DNA from: Pseudomonas gregormendelii
GTDB lineage: Bacteria; Pseudomonadota; Gammaproteobacteria; Pseudomonadales; Pseudomonadaceae
Assembly (NCBI RefSeq): GCF_017114825.1
Contig: NZ_JADEVO010000009.1
Span: 87,407 to 151,406 of the forward strand
DNA: 64,000 nt
Reading direction: 5' to 3'
The notes beneath the pieces are model-generated. The model had not been told where the DNA came from and searched no databases. It saw only the letters and a program-made list of their open reading frames with translations. A program made the position numbers and the translations under genes. Every line of letters begins with the position of its first letter. Within the stretch, counting starts at the first letter, position 1. Positions 34,017 through 42,556 of this stretch are shown piece by piece.

Positions 34017-35894
34017 GTGAAATTCTCCAGGCTGGGTATCGCAGTGACGACGGCGACGGCATTTTCCTTCATGTCGCTGGTGGGGTGTCAGACCCAAGGT
34101 TCCAACGCCGCCGACATGGTCATGCGCAACGGTTATGTCTATACCGTCGATGGCCAGAATTCCGTGCAGCAGGCAATTGCGGTAACGGCCGGCAAGATCG
34201 TCTACGTCGGCAGCGAGGCTGGGGTGGCCGCCTTTGTCGGTCCGCAGACCCGGCAGCTCGACCTGGGCGGGCGCATGCTGATGCCCGGTTTCATCGACGC
34301 GCACATGCACCCGGGTGACGGTGGTCGGGCGATGACCTTGTGCGATCTGAAATACCAGACCATGACCCGCAAAGTATTCCAGGAACGGATTCAGGCGTGC
34401 CTGGATGCCGAGCCGGACAAAGGGCCGGATGTCTGGCTGGAAGTCGGTAGCTGGGACCGCATGGGCATGGACGGGCTCGATGGCGACCCGGACAAGTCGA
34501 CGCTGGACGCCCTCAGGACCCAACGTCCCATCCAGGTACGCTCCAGCGATTTCCATACCGTGCTGGTGAATTCACGCGGCCTGGCGCTCGCCGGCATCGA
34601 TAAGCACACCGTTGATCCCGGCGACGGCAAGTTCGCCCGTGACAGCGCGGGCAATCCCACTGGCATCTGCGAAGACGGCGCCGCCGAATCGATGGCCGCC
34701 GTAGTGCCTCCCGCCAGCGATGCACAGAAGTTGATTCAGACTCGCGCCGCACTCGACGCCATGCGCCAGCAAGGCATCACCAGTTTCTTCGATGCCTTGT
34801 CCGGTGCTGAAAGCGCCAAGGCATTCACTCAGCTGCAGCAGTCGGGCGAGCTGACTTCCCGAGCACTGTTGGCCATCAAACTGGACCCGGCCGCCGCAGC
34901 AGCGGACCCGGCAAAGACCATCGCCGAAGCGAAGGCCCTGGCCGCCACCTATGACCAGGGCGACGCGCAACCGGCTCCTGGTGTGAGCATGCGTCACGTC
35001 AAATTGTTCATGGACGGGATCATCAATGCGCCTGCGGACACCGGCGCGATGCTGACGCCCTATCTGCAAAACAGCGGGACCGAGAAGGCCCCCAAGTGGA
35101 CGCCCGGCAAGAATCTCGGCGAGTTATATTTCCCGCCTCAGACGCTCAACCCGCTGTTGCTCAGGGCTGTCCAGGCCGGACTTGATCCACATCTGCATGC
35201 TACCGGCGAACGGGCAGTGCGCGCCTCGCTCGACAGTGTCGAATACGTGCGCCGTCAGCTGCCTGGCAGCGACTTTCGGCCTGCCATCGCCCACGCAGAA
35301 TCGGTGGACCCCGCCGACTACCCGCGCTTCAAGGCGCTCGATGTGACGGCAACCATGTCCTTTCAGTGGGCCCAGCAGGCGCCGTCCACCATTGACGGCA
35401 CCCACGAACATTTGGGGTCGGCACGTTTTGCCCGCATGGAACCGTCGGGCAGCATTGCCAACGCCGGTGGGCGCATTGCCTATGGTAGCGACTGGCCGGT
35501 CGATCCGCTCGACGAGTTCCTCGCGTTGAAAATTGGCGTGACCCGCGCCGGCGATCCGCTGAACCCCCACAGCTATGGGCCCGAGTATGCCGGCAAACTC
35601 AATGGCGACCCGGCGCTGTCGCGCAGCGAAGTGCTGCGGGCCATCACCTTGAATGCCGCCCAACAGCTGAAGCTGGAGGCCGTCACCGGCTCGCTTGAAG
35701 TCGGCAAGTTCGCCGACCTGATCGTCCTGAAGAGAAACTTCATGCAGGTGCCGGAAGCAGAACTGGGCCGCAATGAAGTGCTGTTGACTGTCGTCGGCGG
35801 CAAGGTGGTGTGGGCCAAGGCGCCGTTTGTGGGCCTTGACCCGCAAGCGTTGCCCCAGGCTTCACAGGCTTCAGTCACTCCGACCGCTCAATAA
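34017..35894 (+). CDS. YtcJ-type amidohydrolase, predicted lipoprotein
   Basis: 625-residue metal-dependent hydrolase of the Amidohydrolase_3 (YtcJ) family. The metal pair is H96 and H98 in GFIDAHMHPGDGG; DPHLHATGERAV, PAIAHAESV and IAYGSDWPVDP give the later ligands. A lipoprotein signal (MKFSRLGIAVTTATAFSFMS, then LVGC) predicts anchoring, probably in the outer membrane because Q follows the Cys. The GTG at 34017 has AGAGGTGA upstream; GTG at 34008 is in frame too. It is first of a two-amidohydrolase pair, 21 bp before the second. Confidence 0.9.
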   Translation: MKFSRLGIAVTTATAFSFMSLVGCQTQGSNAADMVMRNGYVYTVDGQNSVQQAIAVTAGKIVYVGSEAGVAAFVGPQTRQLDLGGRMLMPGFIDAHMHPGDGGRAMTLCDLKYQTMTRKVFQERIQACLDAEPDKGPDVWLEVGSWDRMGMDGLDGDPDKSTLDALRTQRPIQVRSSDFHTVLVNSRGLALAGIDKHTVDPGDGKFARDSAGNPTGICEDGAAESMAAVVPPASDAQKLIQTRAALDAMRQQGITSFFDALSGAESAKAFTQLQQSGELTSRALLAIKLDPAAAAADPAKTIAEAKALAATYDQGDAQPAPGVSMRHVKLFMDGIINAPADTGAMLTPYLQNSGTEKAPKWTPGKNLGELYFPPQTLNPLLLRAVQAGLDPHLHATGERAVRASLDSVEYVRRQLPGSDFRPAIAHAESVDPADYPRFKALDVTATMSFQWAQQAPSTIDGTHEHLGSARFARMEPSGSIANAGGRIAYGSDWPVDPLDEFLALKIGVTRAGDPLNPHSYGPEYAGKLNGDPALSRSEVLRAITLNAAQQLKLEAVTGSLEVGKFADLIVLKRNFMQVPEAELGRNEVLLTVVGGKVVWAKAPFVGLDPQALPQASQASVTPTAQ

Positions 35895-35915
35895 AAAAAA
35901 CCAGAGAGCATTCCC

Positions 35916-37658
35916 ATGCAACGATTTCTCCCCAACCTGTTGGCCGCCTCGCTGGCTATGACCTCGCTGCAAGCGATGGCTGCCGCCGACCTGGTGTTGT
36001 TTAACGGCAAAGTATTCACCGCCGAACCAGGTCAGGGCCTGGTGCAGGCCGTGGCCGTGCAAGACGGCAAGATTCTTCAGGTGGGCACCGATGCCCAGAT
36101 CAATGCCCTGGCCGATGAGCGCACCCGGCGCATCGACCTGGGGGGCAAGGTGTTGATGCCCGGCATGATCGACAGCCACAGCCACCCGGTGGTGGCTGCG
36201 TTCGACAGCATGGGCGCCACGTTGCTGGACGAGGTCAAACCGTTGCCGGAGCTTGAGCAATGGATCATCGAGCAGGACCGGGCCGGACGCGCCCGGGCCG
36301 GTGATGTGATCAGCATCGCCGGGGTGAGTTCGGCCTATTGGGAGAACAGCCGGCAGCTCGGCCAGCGCTTCAATCAGGGCCGCTGGGCTGATCAGCCATT
36401 GGTGCTCAGTGGGATCGACGGGCATACCGGCTGGGCCAACAACGCCATGCTCAACCGCCTGAAGATCGACGCCGCGCTCGTGAAGAGCCTGTCGGAATCC
36501 GAGCGCAGCTACGTGGGACACGAGAAGGATTTCACCCCCACCGGTTACTTTGCCGAATCGCGCTGGGACCTGGTCCGCAGCCAGATTCCGCCACCCAGCC
36601 AGCAGGTCATGCTGAAGGCGGCGCGGGAAGCTGTCAGGGTCAATAATCAATACGGCGTTACCGCCTGGATGGACGCTGCGGCGAACGCCGGCAGCGGTGA
36701 CTCGCTCTTCGATTTCAATGCCACCGAGCAGAGCTACGGCGTGCTGCCGCTGTACCGCGAACTGGCGCAACAAGGCGAACTCACGGCGCATGTAGCGGCG
36801 TTACTGCTGACCAATCCCAGGAGCAAACCGGCCGACCTGGCAGTGCTGGACAAGGTCGTGCAGAAATTCGCCGGCGTGCCCAACCTGACATTTCCGGGCC
36901 TCAAGGTCTTTGCCGATGGCGTGCTGGAGTTCCCTGGCCAGACGGCTGCAGTGATCGTGCCGTTCAAGAACAGTGGCAAAGACGGTCAACTGCTGATTGA
37001 TCCCGCCCACTTCGGCGAGTTGGTGGTGGCCGCAGAGCAGCGCGACTGGATCGTGCACATGCATGCCGTCGGGGACCGCGCGGTGCGCGAATCGCTTAAT
37101 GCGTTTGAATATGCGCGTAAGCTCAACCCGACCCCCATGCCGCACAGCATCAGCCACCTGCAACTGGTCAACCCCAAGGAATTTACGCGCTTCAAGCAAC
37201 TGGGAGTGATCGCTTCCATGCAATTACTGTGGGCCACGGGTGAGAGCTATACCGTGGAACTGGTCAAGCCGTACATCAGCGCTTTTGCCTACGGCTACCA
37301 GTACCCAGCGAGGTCGTTGCATAACGCAGGGGCGCTGATCGCCGGCGGCAGTGACTGGCCGGTATCCAGCCCTAATCCGTGGAATGCCATCGCTCAGGCC
37401 AGTACCCGAAAAGGTCCGCTGGGCGTGTTGAATGCCAATGAAAGCATCGATCGCCAAAGCATGTTTTATGCCTACACGATCAACGCCGCCAAAGCCTTGC
37501 GTCTGGAGAAACAGATCGGCTCGCTGTTACCCGGCAAACAGGCTGACCTGATCATTCTCGACCGCGACGTATTCAAGGTCAGCGACGAAGAATTGTTCGA
37601 CACCCAGGTGTTGAAAACCTTCTTCGCCGGCAAAGAAGTCTACACCCCGGCGTCCTGA
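35916..37658 (+). CDS. YtcJ-type amidohydrolase, exported
   Basis: 580-residue member of the same family, with only moderate similarity to its neighbour, so the two are not a recent duplication. The signal peptide MQRFLPNLLAASLAMTSLQA is followed by MAAADLVLFNGKVFTA. Metal ligands H88 and H90 sit in MIDSHSHPV, with HMHAVGDRAV and GGSDWPVSSPNPW later. Substrate unknown; family members hydrolyse amides, carbamates and formyl groups. It probably shares a transcript with the upstream gene. Confidence 0.9.
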   Translation: MQRFLPNLLAASLAMTSLQAMAAADLVLFNGKVFTAEPGQGLVQAVAVQDGKILQVGTDAQINALADERTRRIDLGGKVLMPGMIDSHSHPVVAAFDSMGATLLDEVKPLPELEQWIIEQDRAGRARAGDVISIAGVSSAYWENSRQLGQRFNQGRWADQPLVLSGIDGHTGWANNAMLNRLKIDAALVKSLSESERSYVGHEKDFTPTGYFAESRWDLVRSQIPPPSQQVMLKAAREAVRVNNQYGVTAWMDAAANAGSGDSLFDFNATEQSYGVLPLYRELAQQGELTAHVAALLLTNPRSKPADLAVLDKVVQKFAGVPNLTFPGLKVFADGVLEFPGQTAAVIVPFKNSGKDGQLLIDPAHFGELVVAAEQRDWIVHMHAVGDRAVRESLNAFEYARKLNPTPMPHSISHLQLVNPKEFTRFKQLGVIASMQLLWATGESYTVELVKPYISAFAYGYQYPARSLHNAGALIAGGSDWPVSSPNPWNAIAQASTRKGPLGVLNANESIDRQSMFYAYTINAAKALRLEKQIGSLLPGKQADLIILDRDVFKVSDEELFDTQVLKTFFAGKEVYTPAS

Positions 37659-37691
37659 CCGCTCCTTCACCACCCCTGAAAAAACCGTCTG

Positions 37692-37712
37692 GCCCCTCGC
37701 ACCGCGAGGGGC
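37692..37712 (+). terminator. Hairpin between the amidohydrolases and the porin gene
   Basis: Nine-bp stem GCCCCTCGC / GCGAGGGGC with a 3-base loop, 33 bp beyond the second amidohydrolase. A T-run is lacking on the plus strand, so it may only weaken read-through or stabilise the upstream mRNA. Confidence 0.5.
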
Positions 37713-37764
37713 TCGGCAGCCGCACGCCCGATATTCCTGCCACTCATAAAAACAAGAGATTCGT

Positions 37765-38505
37765 ATGAACCCGCGCGCATTGCTCACCCTTGCCAGCCTG
37801 GCTCTGGCACCCTTGACCTCCCAGGCCATGGCCCTTGACGACAACTTCAGCCTGGACATGAGCCTGGCCGCGCTCAGCGACTACCGTACCCGGGGGATTT
37901 CTCAGACATTGGGTGATCCGGCGATCCAGGCCGGCGCCACGCTGGTGCATAGCAGCGGCCTGTATGTCGGCGCCTGGACTTCCAACGTGGATTTCGGCGG
38001 CCCGTTCAAGACCCGCCAGGAGCTCGAGTACTACGCCGGTTACTACTGGCAGGCGAGCGACGCCATCAGCCTGGACCTCGGTTATCTCAAGTACAGTTAC
38101 CCGAAGGAGGGGCAGTTCAATTTCAGTGAGGTGTACGGGATTCTCGACGTCTATGGGGTGAAACTCGGCGTTTACTACTCCAACGACACGCCCAACGGGT
38201 TTGGCGAAGACCAGGACACGCTCTACACCTACCTCGCCTACAAGATCGAGTTGCCGGCTGACGCGGGGCTGGACCTGCGCGTGGGTCGCGGCGACGTCAA
38301 GGACCCGGCCTACTGGTCCGGCAGCGGTGACAACCGCGACGCCTACTACGAATGGGAAGCCAAGCTCACCCGGGAGTTCGTCGGCGTTACTTGGGGCCTG
38401 AGCTACATCGACACCGACCTGTCGCAAAGCGAGTGCGCGAGCTGGTACGGCTATGGTGACCTGTGCACCGCCACGGTGGTCGCGAGCGTCAGCAAGACAT
38501 TCTGA
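37765..38505 (+). CDS. TorF-family putative outer-membrane porin
   Basis: 246-residue protein with a Sec signal (MNPRALLTLASLALAPLTSQ, cleaved near AMA) and alternating aromatic beta-strands ending in a C-terminal Phe (VSKTF), as expected for an outer-membrane barrel. The motif SDYRTRGISQTLGDPAIQAG is typical of the TorF/Gcw_chp family. Position suggests uptake of the compound hydrolysed by the exported amidohydrolases. It is followed by REP units. Confidence 0.85.
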   Translation: MNPRALLTLASLALAPLTSQAMALDDNFSLDMSLAALSDYRTRGISQTLGDPAIQAGATLVHSSGLYVGAWTSNVDFGGPFKTRQELEYYAGYYWQASDAISLDLGYLKYSYPKEGQFNFSEVYGILDVYGVKLGVYYSNDTPNGFGEDQDTLYTYLAYKIELPADAGLDLRVGRGDVKDPAYWSGSGDNRDAYYEWEAKLTREFVGVTWGLSYIDTDLSQSECASWYGYGDLCTATVVASVSKTF

Positions 38506-38534
38506 GTTGCGGGACGCTTCGCAGGACCTGCCTT

Positions 38535-38595
38535 GAAACGAGGCTGCGATCTTTTGACCCTGAAAGGCCAGATCAAAAGATCGCAGCCTCGTTTC
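38535..38595. repeat. BIME with altered REP tips
   Basis: Inverted arms 38535-38557 and 38573-38595 (GAAACGAGGCTGCGATC... type, 23 bp, perfect). The tip of the unit is GAAACGAGG instead of CCGAAGG, a variant also seen at 38749 and 47363. Confidence 0.88.
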
Positions 38596-38748
38596 ACTCG
38601 GCAGCTCCTACAGGGTATCTGTGGCGGGCAGGGATTTTTAGATTCGCGGGCTGCTCGCGAGGGTGTCGAGGGGCCCGTCTTGCCAGGTGCACTGTCTCGG
38701 GCCTCACCAGTTCCGCACAGGCCTGCGCCATTGCGATGAGGGGGAGCT

Positions 38749-38790
38749 GTAGGAGCTGTCGAGTAAAACGAGGCTGCGATCTTTTGATCT
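38749..38790. repeat. Single REP unit
   Basis: One copy of the first REP family (TGTAGGAGCTGTCGAG, then GAGGCTGCGATCTTTTGATC), lacking a partner, 50 bp before the GNAT gene. Confidence 0.8.
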
Positions 38791-38841
38791 ATCCTTGCCT
38801 ACCAACAATACCCCAATCCACCCCCACGGAGACAATCCTCC

Positions 38842-39300
38842 ATGTCCCTACACGCCCTGCGCGCCGACGCCAGTCACCTCGATCTCATCGCTCCGTTGTT
38901 CGACGCCTATCGCGTTTTCTACCGCCAACCTTCCAACCTGGCGCAGTCGCGAGCTTTCATCGCCGAGCGCATCGCCCGGGATGAGTCGGTGATTTTCCTT
39001 GCCCAGGACGACACAGGCGAGGCGCTGGGATTTGTCCAGCTGTTCCCGACCTTTTCCTCCATCGACGCCCACCGTACATGGCTGCTTGGAGACCTGTTCA
39101 CCACGGCCAATGCCCGCGGTCGCGGAGTCGGAACTTTGCTGATGAATACGGCGCGCTCCTTTGCGGTGTTGTCTGGCGGCAAAGGCATGGTGCTGGAAAC
39201 GGCGACCGACAACCTCAACGCCCAGCGCTTGTATGAGTCGCTGGGTTACGTGCGCGACAGCGGTTACTACACCTACTGCCTCGATTTGCAGCAGCGCTGA
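38842..39300 (+). CDS. GNAT-family N-acetyltransferase
   Basis: 152-residue GNAT. The acetyl-CoA loop is NARGRGVGTLLM (about residues 93-104); the C-terminal NLNAQRLYESLGYVRDSGYY is the typical last strand-helix. N-terminus MSLHALRADASHLDLIAPLF. Substrate unknown. It is convergent with the peptidase/transpeptidase fusion, with 2 bp between the stops. Confidence 0.88.
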   Translation: MSLHALRADASHLDLIAPLFDAYRVFYRQPSNLAQSRAFIAERIARDESVIFLAQDDTGEALGFVQLFPTFSSIDAHRTWLLGDLFTTANARGRGVGTLLMNTARSFAVLSGGKGMVLETATDNLNAQRLYESLGYVRDSGYYTYCLDLQQR

Positions 39301-39302
39301 AA

Positions 39303-40715
39303 TCAGCGTGCCGGCAGGCCCCAGGACGCGCGAGCCTGCTCGTACTGCGCCTCGGGCATTTGCACCAGCAGTGGCAATTGCCGAGGGTCCAGCCAGCCGA
39401 GCAAGCGGGTGATGTCCGCTGTGTCCATGGCCGTGCAACCCGCCGTTGGCGAGTTGGGGCTGCGCCAGATGTGGAAGAAGATGCACGAGCCTGCGCCGCG
39501 GGTCGCCGGGGTGTTGTGATCGATGAAGATGCCTTGGCGATACAGCACGTCCTCGCTGCGCATGCGCTCGGAGCTGTTCCAGTCTCTGGCAATGGCGGCG
39601 CCGTCGACCAGTTCGTTGTAGCGCGGGGATTGGCTGTCATCCACACATTCGGTGGACGGCGTCAGCGCCAGGTACGGCAGCTTTGTCGGCGCGGCTGGAT
39701 CGAAACCGAATGCCGTGCCCAAGGTGAATACACCGGCAGGTGCCTTGCCGTCGCCTTCATGTTTGACCGGGCCTGCACCGGGTTCGAACGAACCCTTGCC
39801 CCAGGCCATCCCGTGCTTGCCAACTACCACCGCAAAGGCGTCGCCGGCTTTGCGCAAGGTGCTGCCATCGCGTTCATAGCGCTGGGCGCTGCCCTGGGTG
39901 TCGTCCCAGTTTTTGGTGGTGACCACGATCAACTGCTGGCTGGCATCGATCAGATCGCGAGCGCCCAGGTGGGTGATCGGGAAATCCATCACCTGTTTTT
40001 TCACCCCTTCGCCCGCGTAGGTGAAGTGCCACCACTCCTTCGAATAGCCGGAAAAGCCCGCCTTTTCCATCGCGCTGGTGAGGCGCTGGCGATTGGATTT
40101 CGCCGTGGCATTGATCGCGGCGCTGGCGCTGTGGGCGCGCTCGTCGAAACAATCAAAACCGGTGCCCATGTCGACAGCACCATCATGCCAGCGCTGGTCA
40201 AATGGCGCGGTGCAGTCTGCCTGCGAAGCCGCCGGCGTCCATTTGGCGGCGGGCAGCGCTTGCGGTCCGGTCAGGGTCAGGTCGACGGTTGAGCCTTTGG
40301 AGTGGCCAGAAACCCGCGCCACATAACCCAGTCGCCAGAAGTCCTGCTTATCTACCCGAGGGTAAAACTCGGTCTTGCGCGGGTCGCCGGGCTCTGTAGC
40401 AAAGCGTCCCATGTCGGCCACTGCGCGGTTGGGACGATAGCAGTCGAAAACCTTCAAGCCGTAGCCTTCGGCCCGCAGGGATGACTGCACCCGGGCCAGG
40501 GCCTGGGCGGTCTCCAGGGACAACAGGCACTCGGCGGCGCCATATCCTTCAAGTGCGCGACCGGTAAAGTTATGGGCGCTGGCGTAGCGCATGTCCTGCT
40601 CGATGCTCGGGTCGATAGTGCGCAAATACACCATGTGCCCGGGCCGGGACTCGGCGCTGGCCGTGGCCACCATGGCAAGGTTCAGAAGGGCGAAAATTGC
40701 AGTTCTCAGGCGCAT
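39303..40715 (-). CDS. Exported fusion: VanX-type D-Ala-D-Ala dipeptidase plus YkuD-type L,D-transpeptidase
   Basis: 470 residues with a Sec signal (MRLRTAIFALLNLAMVATAS). Residues about 27-250 form an M15D dipeptidase: R94 (CYRPNR), zinc ligands H138 and D145 (SGHSKGSTVD), E227 and H230 (KEWWHF) are all present. Residues about 255-465 resemble the COG3786 L,D-transpeptidase group, with HIWRSPNSPTAGCTAM and nucleophile C427. Both active sites therefore look intact in one chain, acting on cell-wall peptides in the periplasm. ATG at 40715 is chosen since it opens the signal peptide; a 20-codon upstream extension would mask it. Confidence 0.88.
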   Translation of the reverse strand: MRLRTAIFALLNLAMVATASAESRPGHMVYLRTIDPSIEQDMRYASAHNFTGRALEGYGAAECLLSLETAQALARVQSSLRAEGYGLKVFDCYRPNRAVADMGRFATEPGDPRKTEFYPRVDKQDFWRLGYVARVSGHSKGSTVDLTLTGPQALPAAKWTPAASQADCTAPFDQRWHDGAVDMGTGFDCFDERAHSASAAINATAKSNRQRLTSAMEKAGFSGYSKEWWHFTYAGEGVKKQVMDFPITHLGARDLIDASQQLIVVTTKNWDDTQGSAQRYERDGSTLRKAGDAFAVVVGKHGMAWGKGSFEPGAGPVKHEGDGKAPAGVFTLGTAFGFDPAAPTKLPYLALTPSTECVDDSQSPRYNELVDGAAIARDWNSSERMRSEDVLYRQGIFIDHNTPATRGAGSCIFFHIWRSPNSPTAGCTAMDTADITRLLGWLDPRQLPLLVQMPEAQYEQARASWGLPAR

Positions 40716-40796
40716 GGTCAGAGTGGCTTCCGGTGGATATGATTGGCCGCTTGGCTGGCTGAGCTTAGCCTCCACTACGATAGAAGGGATAGATGA

Positions 40797-41219
40797 ATGG
40801 ACTCATGGACGCTGCATTGGCGGATCATCCATGAGGTTCATCACTGCCTGCGCATGGCCGGTCCCGGCTACGGCTGGACCCTCGGCGAGGCATTGGTCAG
40901 CGAGGGCTTGGCCGGACAGTTCGTCCGCCATCTGCTCGGCAGCGCAGCGGAACCCTGGGAGAGCGCGGTGAACCGCGTCGGTCTGCTGTGCACTCCGGCC
41001 GATCGCCAGGCACTCGACGCCACGTACTACGACCACAGCGCGTGGTTCTTCGGCACCGGAGTTCATCCAAGATGGCTGGGCTACATCCTTGGTGATCAGA
41101 TGGTGGAGCAGTGGCTGGCGGGGGCAGGCGACATTGACGCGGCGACCTGGATCAATGTCCCTGCCAGCTTGATCATCGACTCGGCAGTCGAAGCAGGATT
41201 GGTTTTACGCAAAACCTGA
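40797..41219 (+). CDS. DUF2268-type zinc protease, apparently internally deleted
   Basis: 140-residue protein. The core HEVHHCLRM is an HExxH-like zinc site (H-E-V-H-H), followed by GEALVSEGLAGQFV with the third ligand Glu and by DHSAWFFGTG. Family members I know begin with WTLHxxNA and have about 80 residues before the zinc helix; here MDSWTLHW runs directly into RIIHEVHH. An in-frame deletion is inferred; the protein may be inactive. The frame has a stop just before the ATG. Confidence 0.72.
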   Translation: MDSWTLHWRIIHEVHHCLRMAGPGYGWTLGEALVSEGLAGQFVRHLLGSAAEPWESAVNRVGLLCTPADRQALDATYYDHSAWFFGTGVHPRWLGYILGDQMVEQWLAGAGDIDAATWINVPASLIIDSAVEAGLVLRKT

Positions 41220-41220
41220 G

Positions 41221-41529
41221 TTAACCCCCAAACACCGGCCGGAAAAAACTGCGCTCATAGCTGAGAATGCACTTGGTTTCCTCAGCGTACTTGAAGGCGG
41301 CGATGCACTCCGGGTCTTGCATCGAGTCCTGGCGATAACGCTCATACTCCGCCAGGCTCGCAAAGGTGAACATCGCCATGGCGATATTGTTGGCGCCCTC
41401 GGAAGGCAGAAAATAGCCGTGATGCTGCCCGCCGAATTTTTCAACCAGCGGAATCCATAACTTCGCGTAGTACTCGAACGCTTTGAGCTGATAGGGATCA
41501 AGCACGTACTTCAGATAACAAGTGACCAC
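41221..41529 (-). CDS. NIPSNAP-family protein
   Basis: 102-residue dimeric alpha-beta barrel protein of the NIPSNAP group, VTCYLKYVLDPYQLKAFEYY to SYERSFFRPV. Function unclear; related small proteins bind or oxidise hydrophobic molecules. The start codon is GTG at 41529 with GAGGAAAC upstream. It is convergent with the DUF2268 gene. Confidence 0.85.
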   Translation of the reverse strand: MVTCYLKYVLDPYQLKAFEYYAKLWIPLVEKFGGQHHGYFLPSEGANNIAMAMFTFASLAEYERYRQDSMQDPECIAAFKYAEETKCILSYERSFFRPVFGG

Positions 41530-41592
41530 GATGTTTCCTCAATAATTGCCAATCAAAGTGCTATGAAATCACGGATCGCCTTGGCCCGAATC

Positions 41593-42489
41593 TTACCTGG
41601 AAAACTTTTTCGCCCCGGCCACACATAAAATCACCGCCACCGTCACCACCAGCATGCCCGGGCTGACCTGTTCATGCAGCAGCGTGGCTGCCAGAGCCAG
41701 GCCGAAAAACGGCTGCAGCAATTGCAACTGGCCGACTGCCGCAATACCGCCCTGCGCCAGTCCGCGATACCAGAACACAAAACCCACCAGCATGCTGAAA
41801 ATCGACACGTACCCCAGGCACACCCACGCCGAGGGCGTGATGCCCGAGAGGGTCGGCGGCGCGAGCCACCAGGCCAGTGGCGCCATCACCGGCAACGACA
41901 GCACCAGTGCCCAGCAGATTACCTGCCAGCCACCGAGGGTCCTGGACAGCTTTGCGCCTTCGGCATATCCGAGGCCGCAGGCGAGGATGGCCGCCAACAT
42001 CAATAAATCGCCGATGGGCGAGGCGGTCACGCCTTGGGAGAGAGCAAAGCCGACTACCAGCAGGCTGCCCAGAATCGAGAACAACCAGAACACCGGTCGC
42101 GGACGTTCACCGCCGCGCAGCACGCCAAATACCGCGGTGGCCAGGGGCAGCAGGCCGACGAAGACGATCGAATGGGCAGATGTCACATATTGCAAAGCCA
42201 GGGCGGTCAACAACGGGAAACCCAGGACAACACCCAACGCGACGATGGCCAGGGGCAGCAGTTGATGCCGCGCCGGGCGCTGTTCCCTGAACAGCCACAG
42301 CATGCACAGCGCCAGCAACCCGGCGATGCTGGCGCGGGCCACCGTGAGGAACACCGGATCGAACTCCAGCACGGCCAGGCGGGTGGCGGGCAGCGAGCCG
42401 CTGAAGATCAGCACTCCGATAAAACCGTTGAGCCAGCCGCTCGCGGACTTTTCCCGGCCAGGATTTTGCAGGCTTGATGCACGTTCCAT
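41593..42489 (-). CDS. EamA/DMT-family transporter
   Basis: 298-residue inner-membrane protein with ten predicted helices in two EamA repeats (FSGSLPATRLAVLEFDPVF in the first, SIFSMLVGFVFWYRGLAQGG in the second). Members export amino acids or metabolites. It lies divergent from a MocR regulator 68 bp away, which commonly controls such a neighbour. ATG at 42489 is chosen; ATG at 42519 is possible and neither has a strong RBS. Confidence 0.88.
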   Translation of the reverse strand: MERASSLQNPGREKSASGWLNGFIGVLIFSGSLPATRLAVLEFDPVFLTVARASIAGLLALCMLWLFREQRPARHQLLPLAIVALGVVLGFPLLTALALQYVTSAHSIVFVGLLPLATAVFGVLRGGERPRPVFWLFSILGSLLVVGFALSQGVTASPIGDLLMLAAILACGLGYAEGAKLSRTLGGWQVICWALVLSLPVMAPLAWWLAPPTLSGITPSAWVCLGYVSIFSMLVGFVFWYRGLAQGGIAAVGQLQLLQPFFGLALAATLLHEQVSPGMLVVTVAVILCVAGAKKFSR

Positions 42490-42556
42490 TTCGTCACACT
42501 CAAATTTGCAGAAAGCCATCCTAGGGTCGAGAATCAATAACAATCAAAAAATTGTC

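Larger units (their letters stand above)
38506..38841. other. Gap with REP elements between the porin and a GNAT gene
   Basis: 336 bp without a convincing gene. It holds one inverted REP pair and one single unit of the first REP family, given separately, plus about 150 bp with no recognised feature. Confidence 0.7.
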
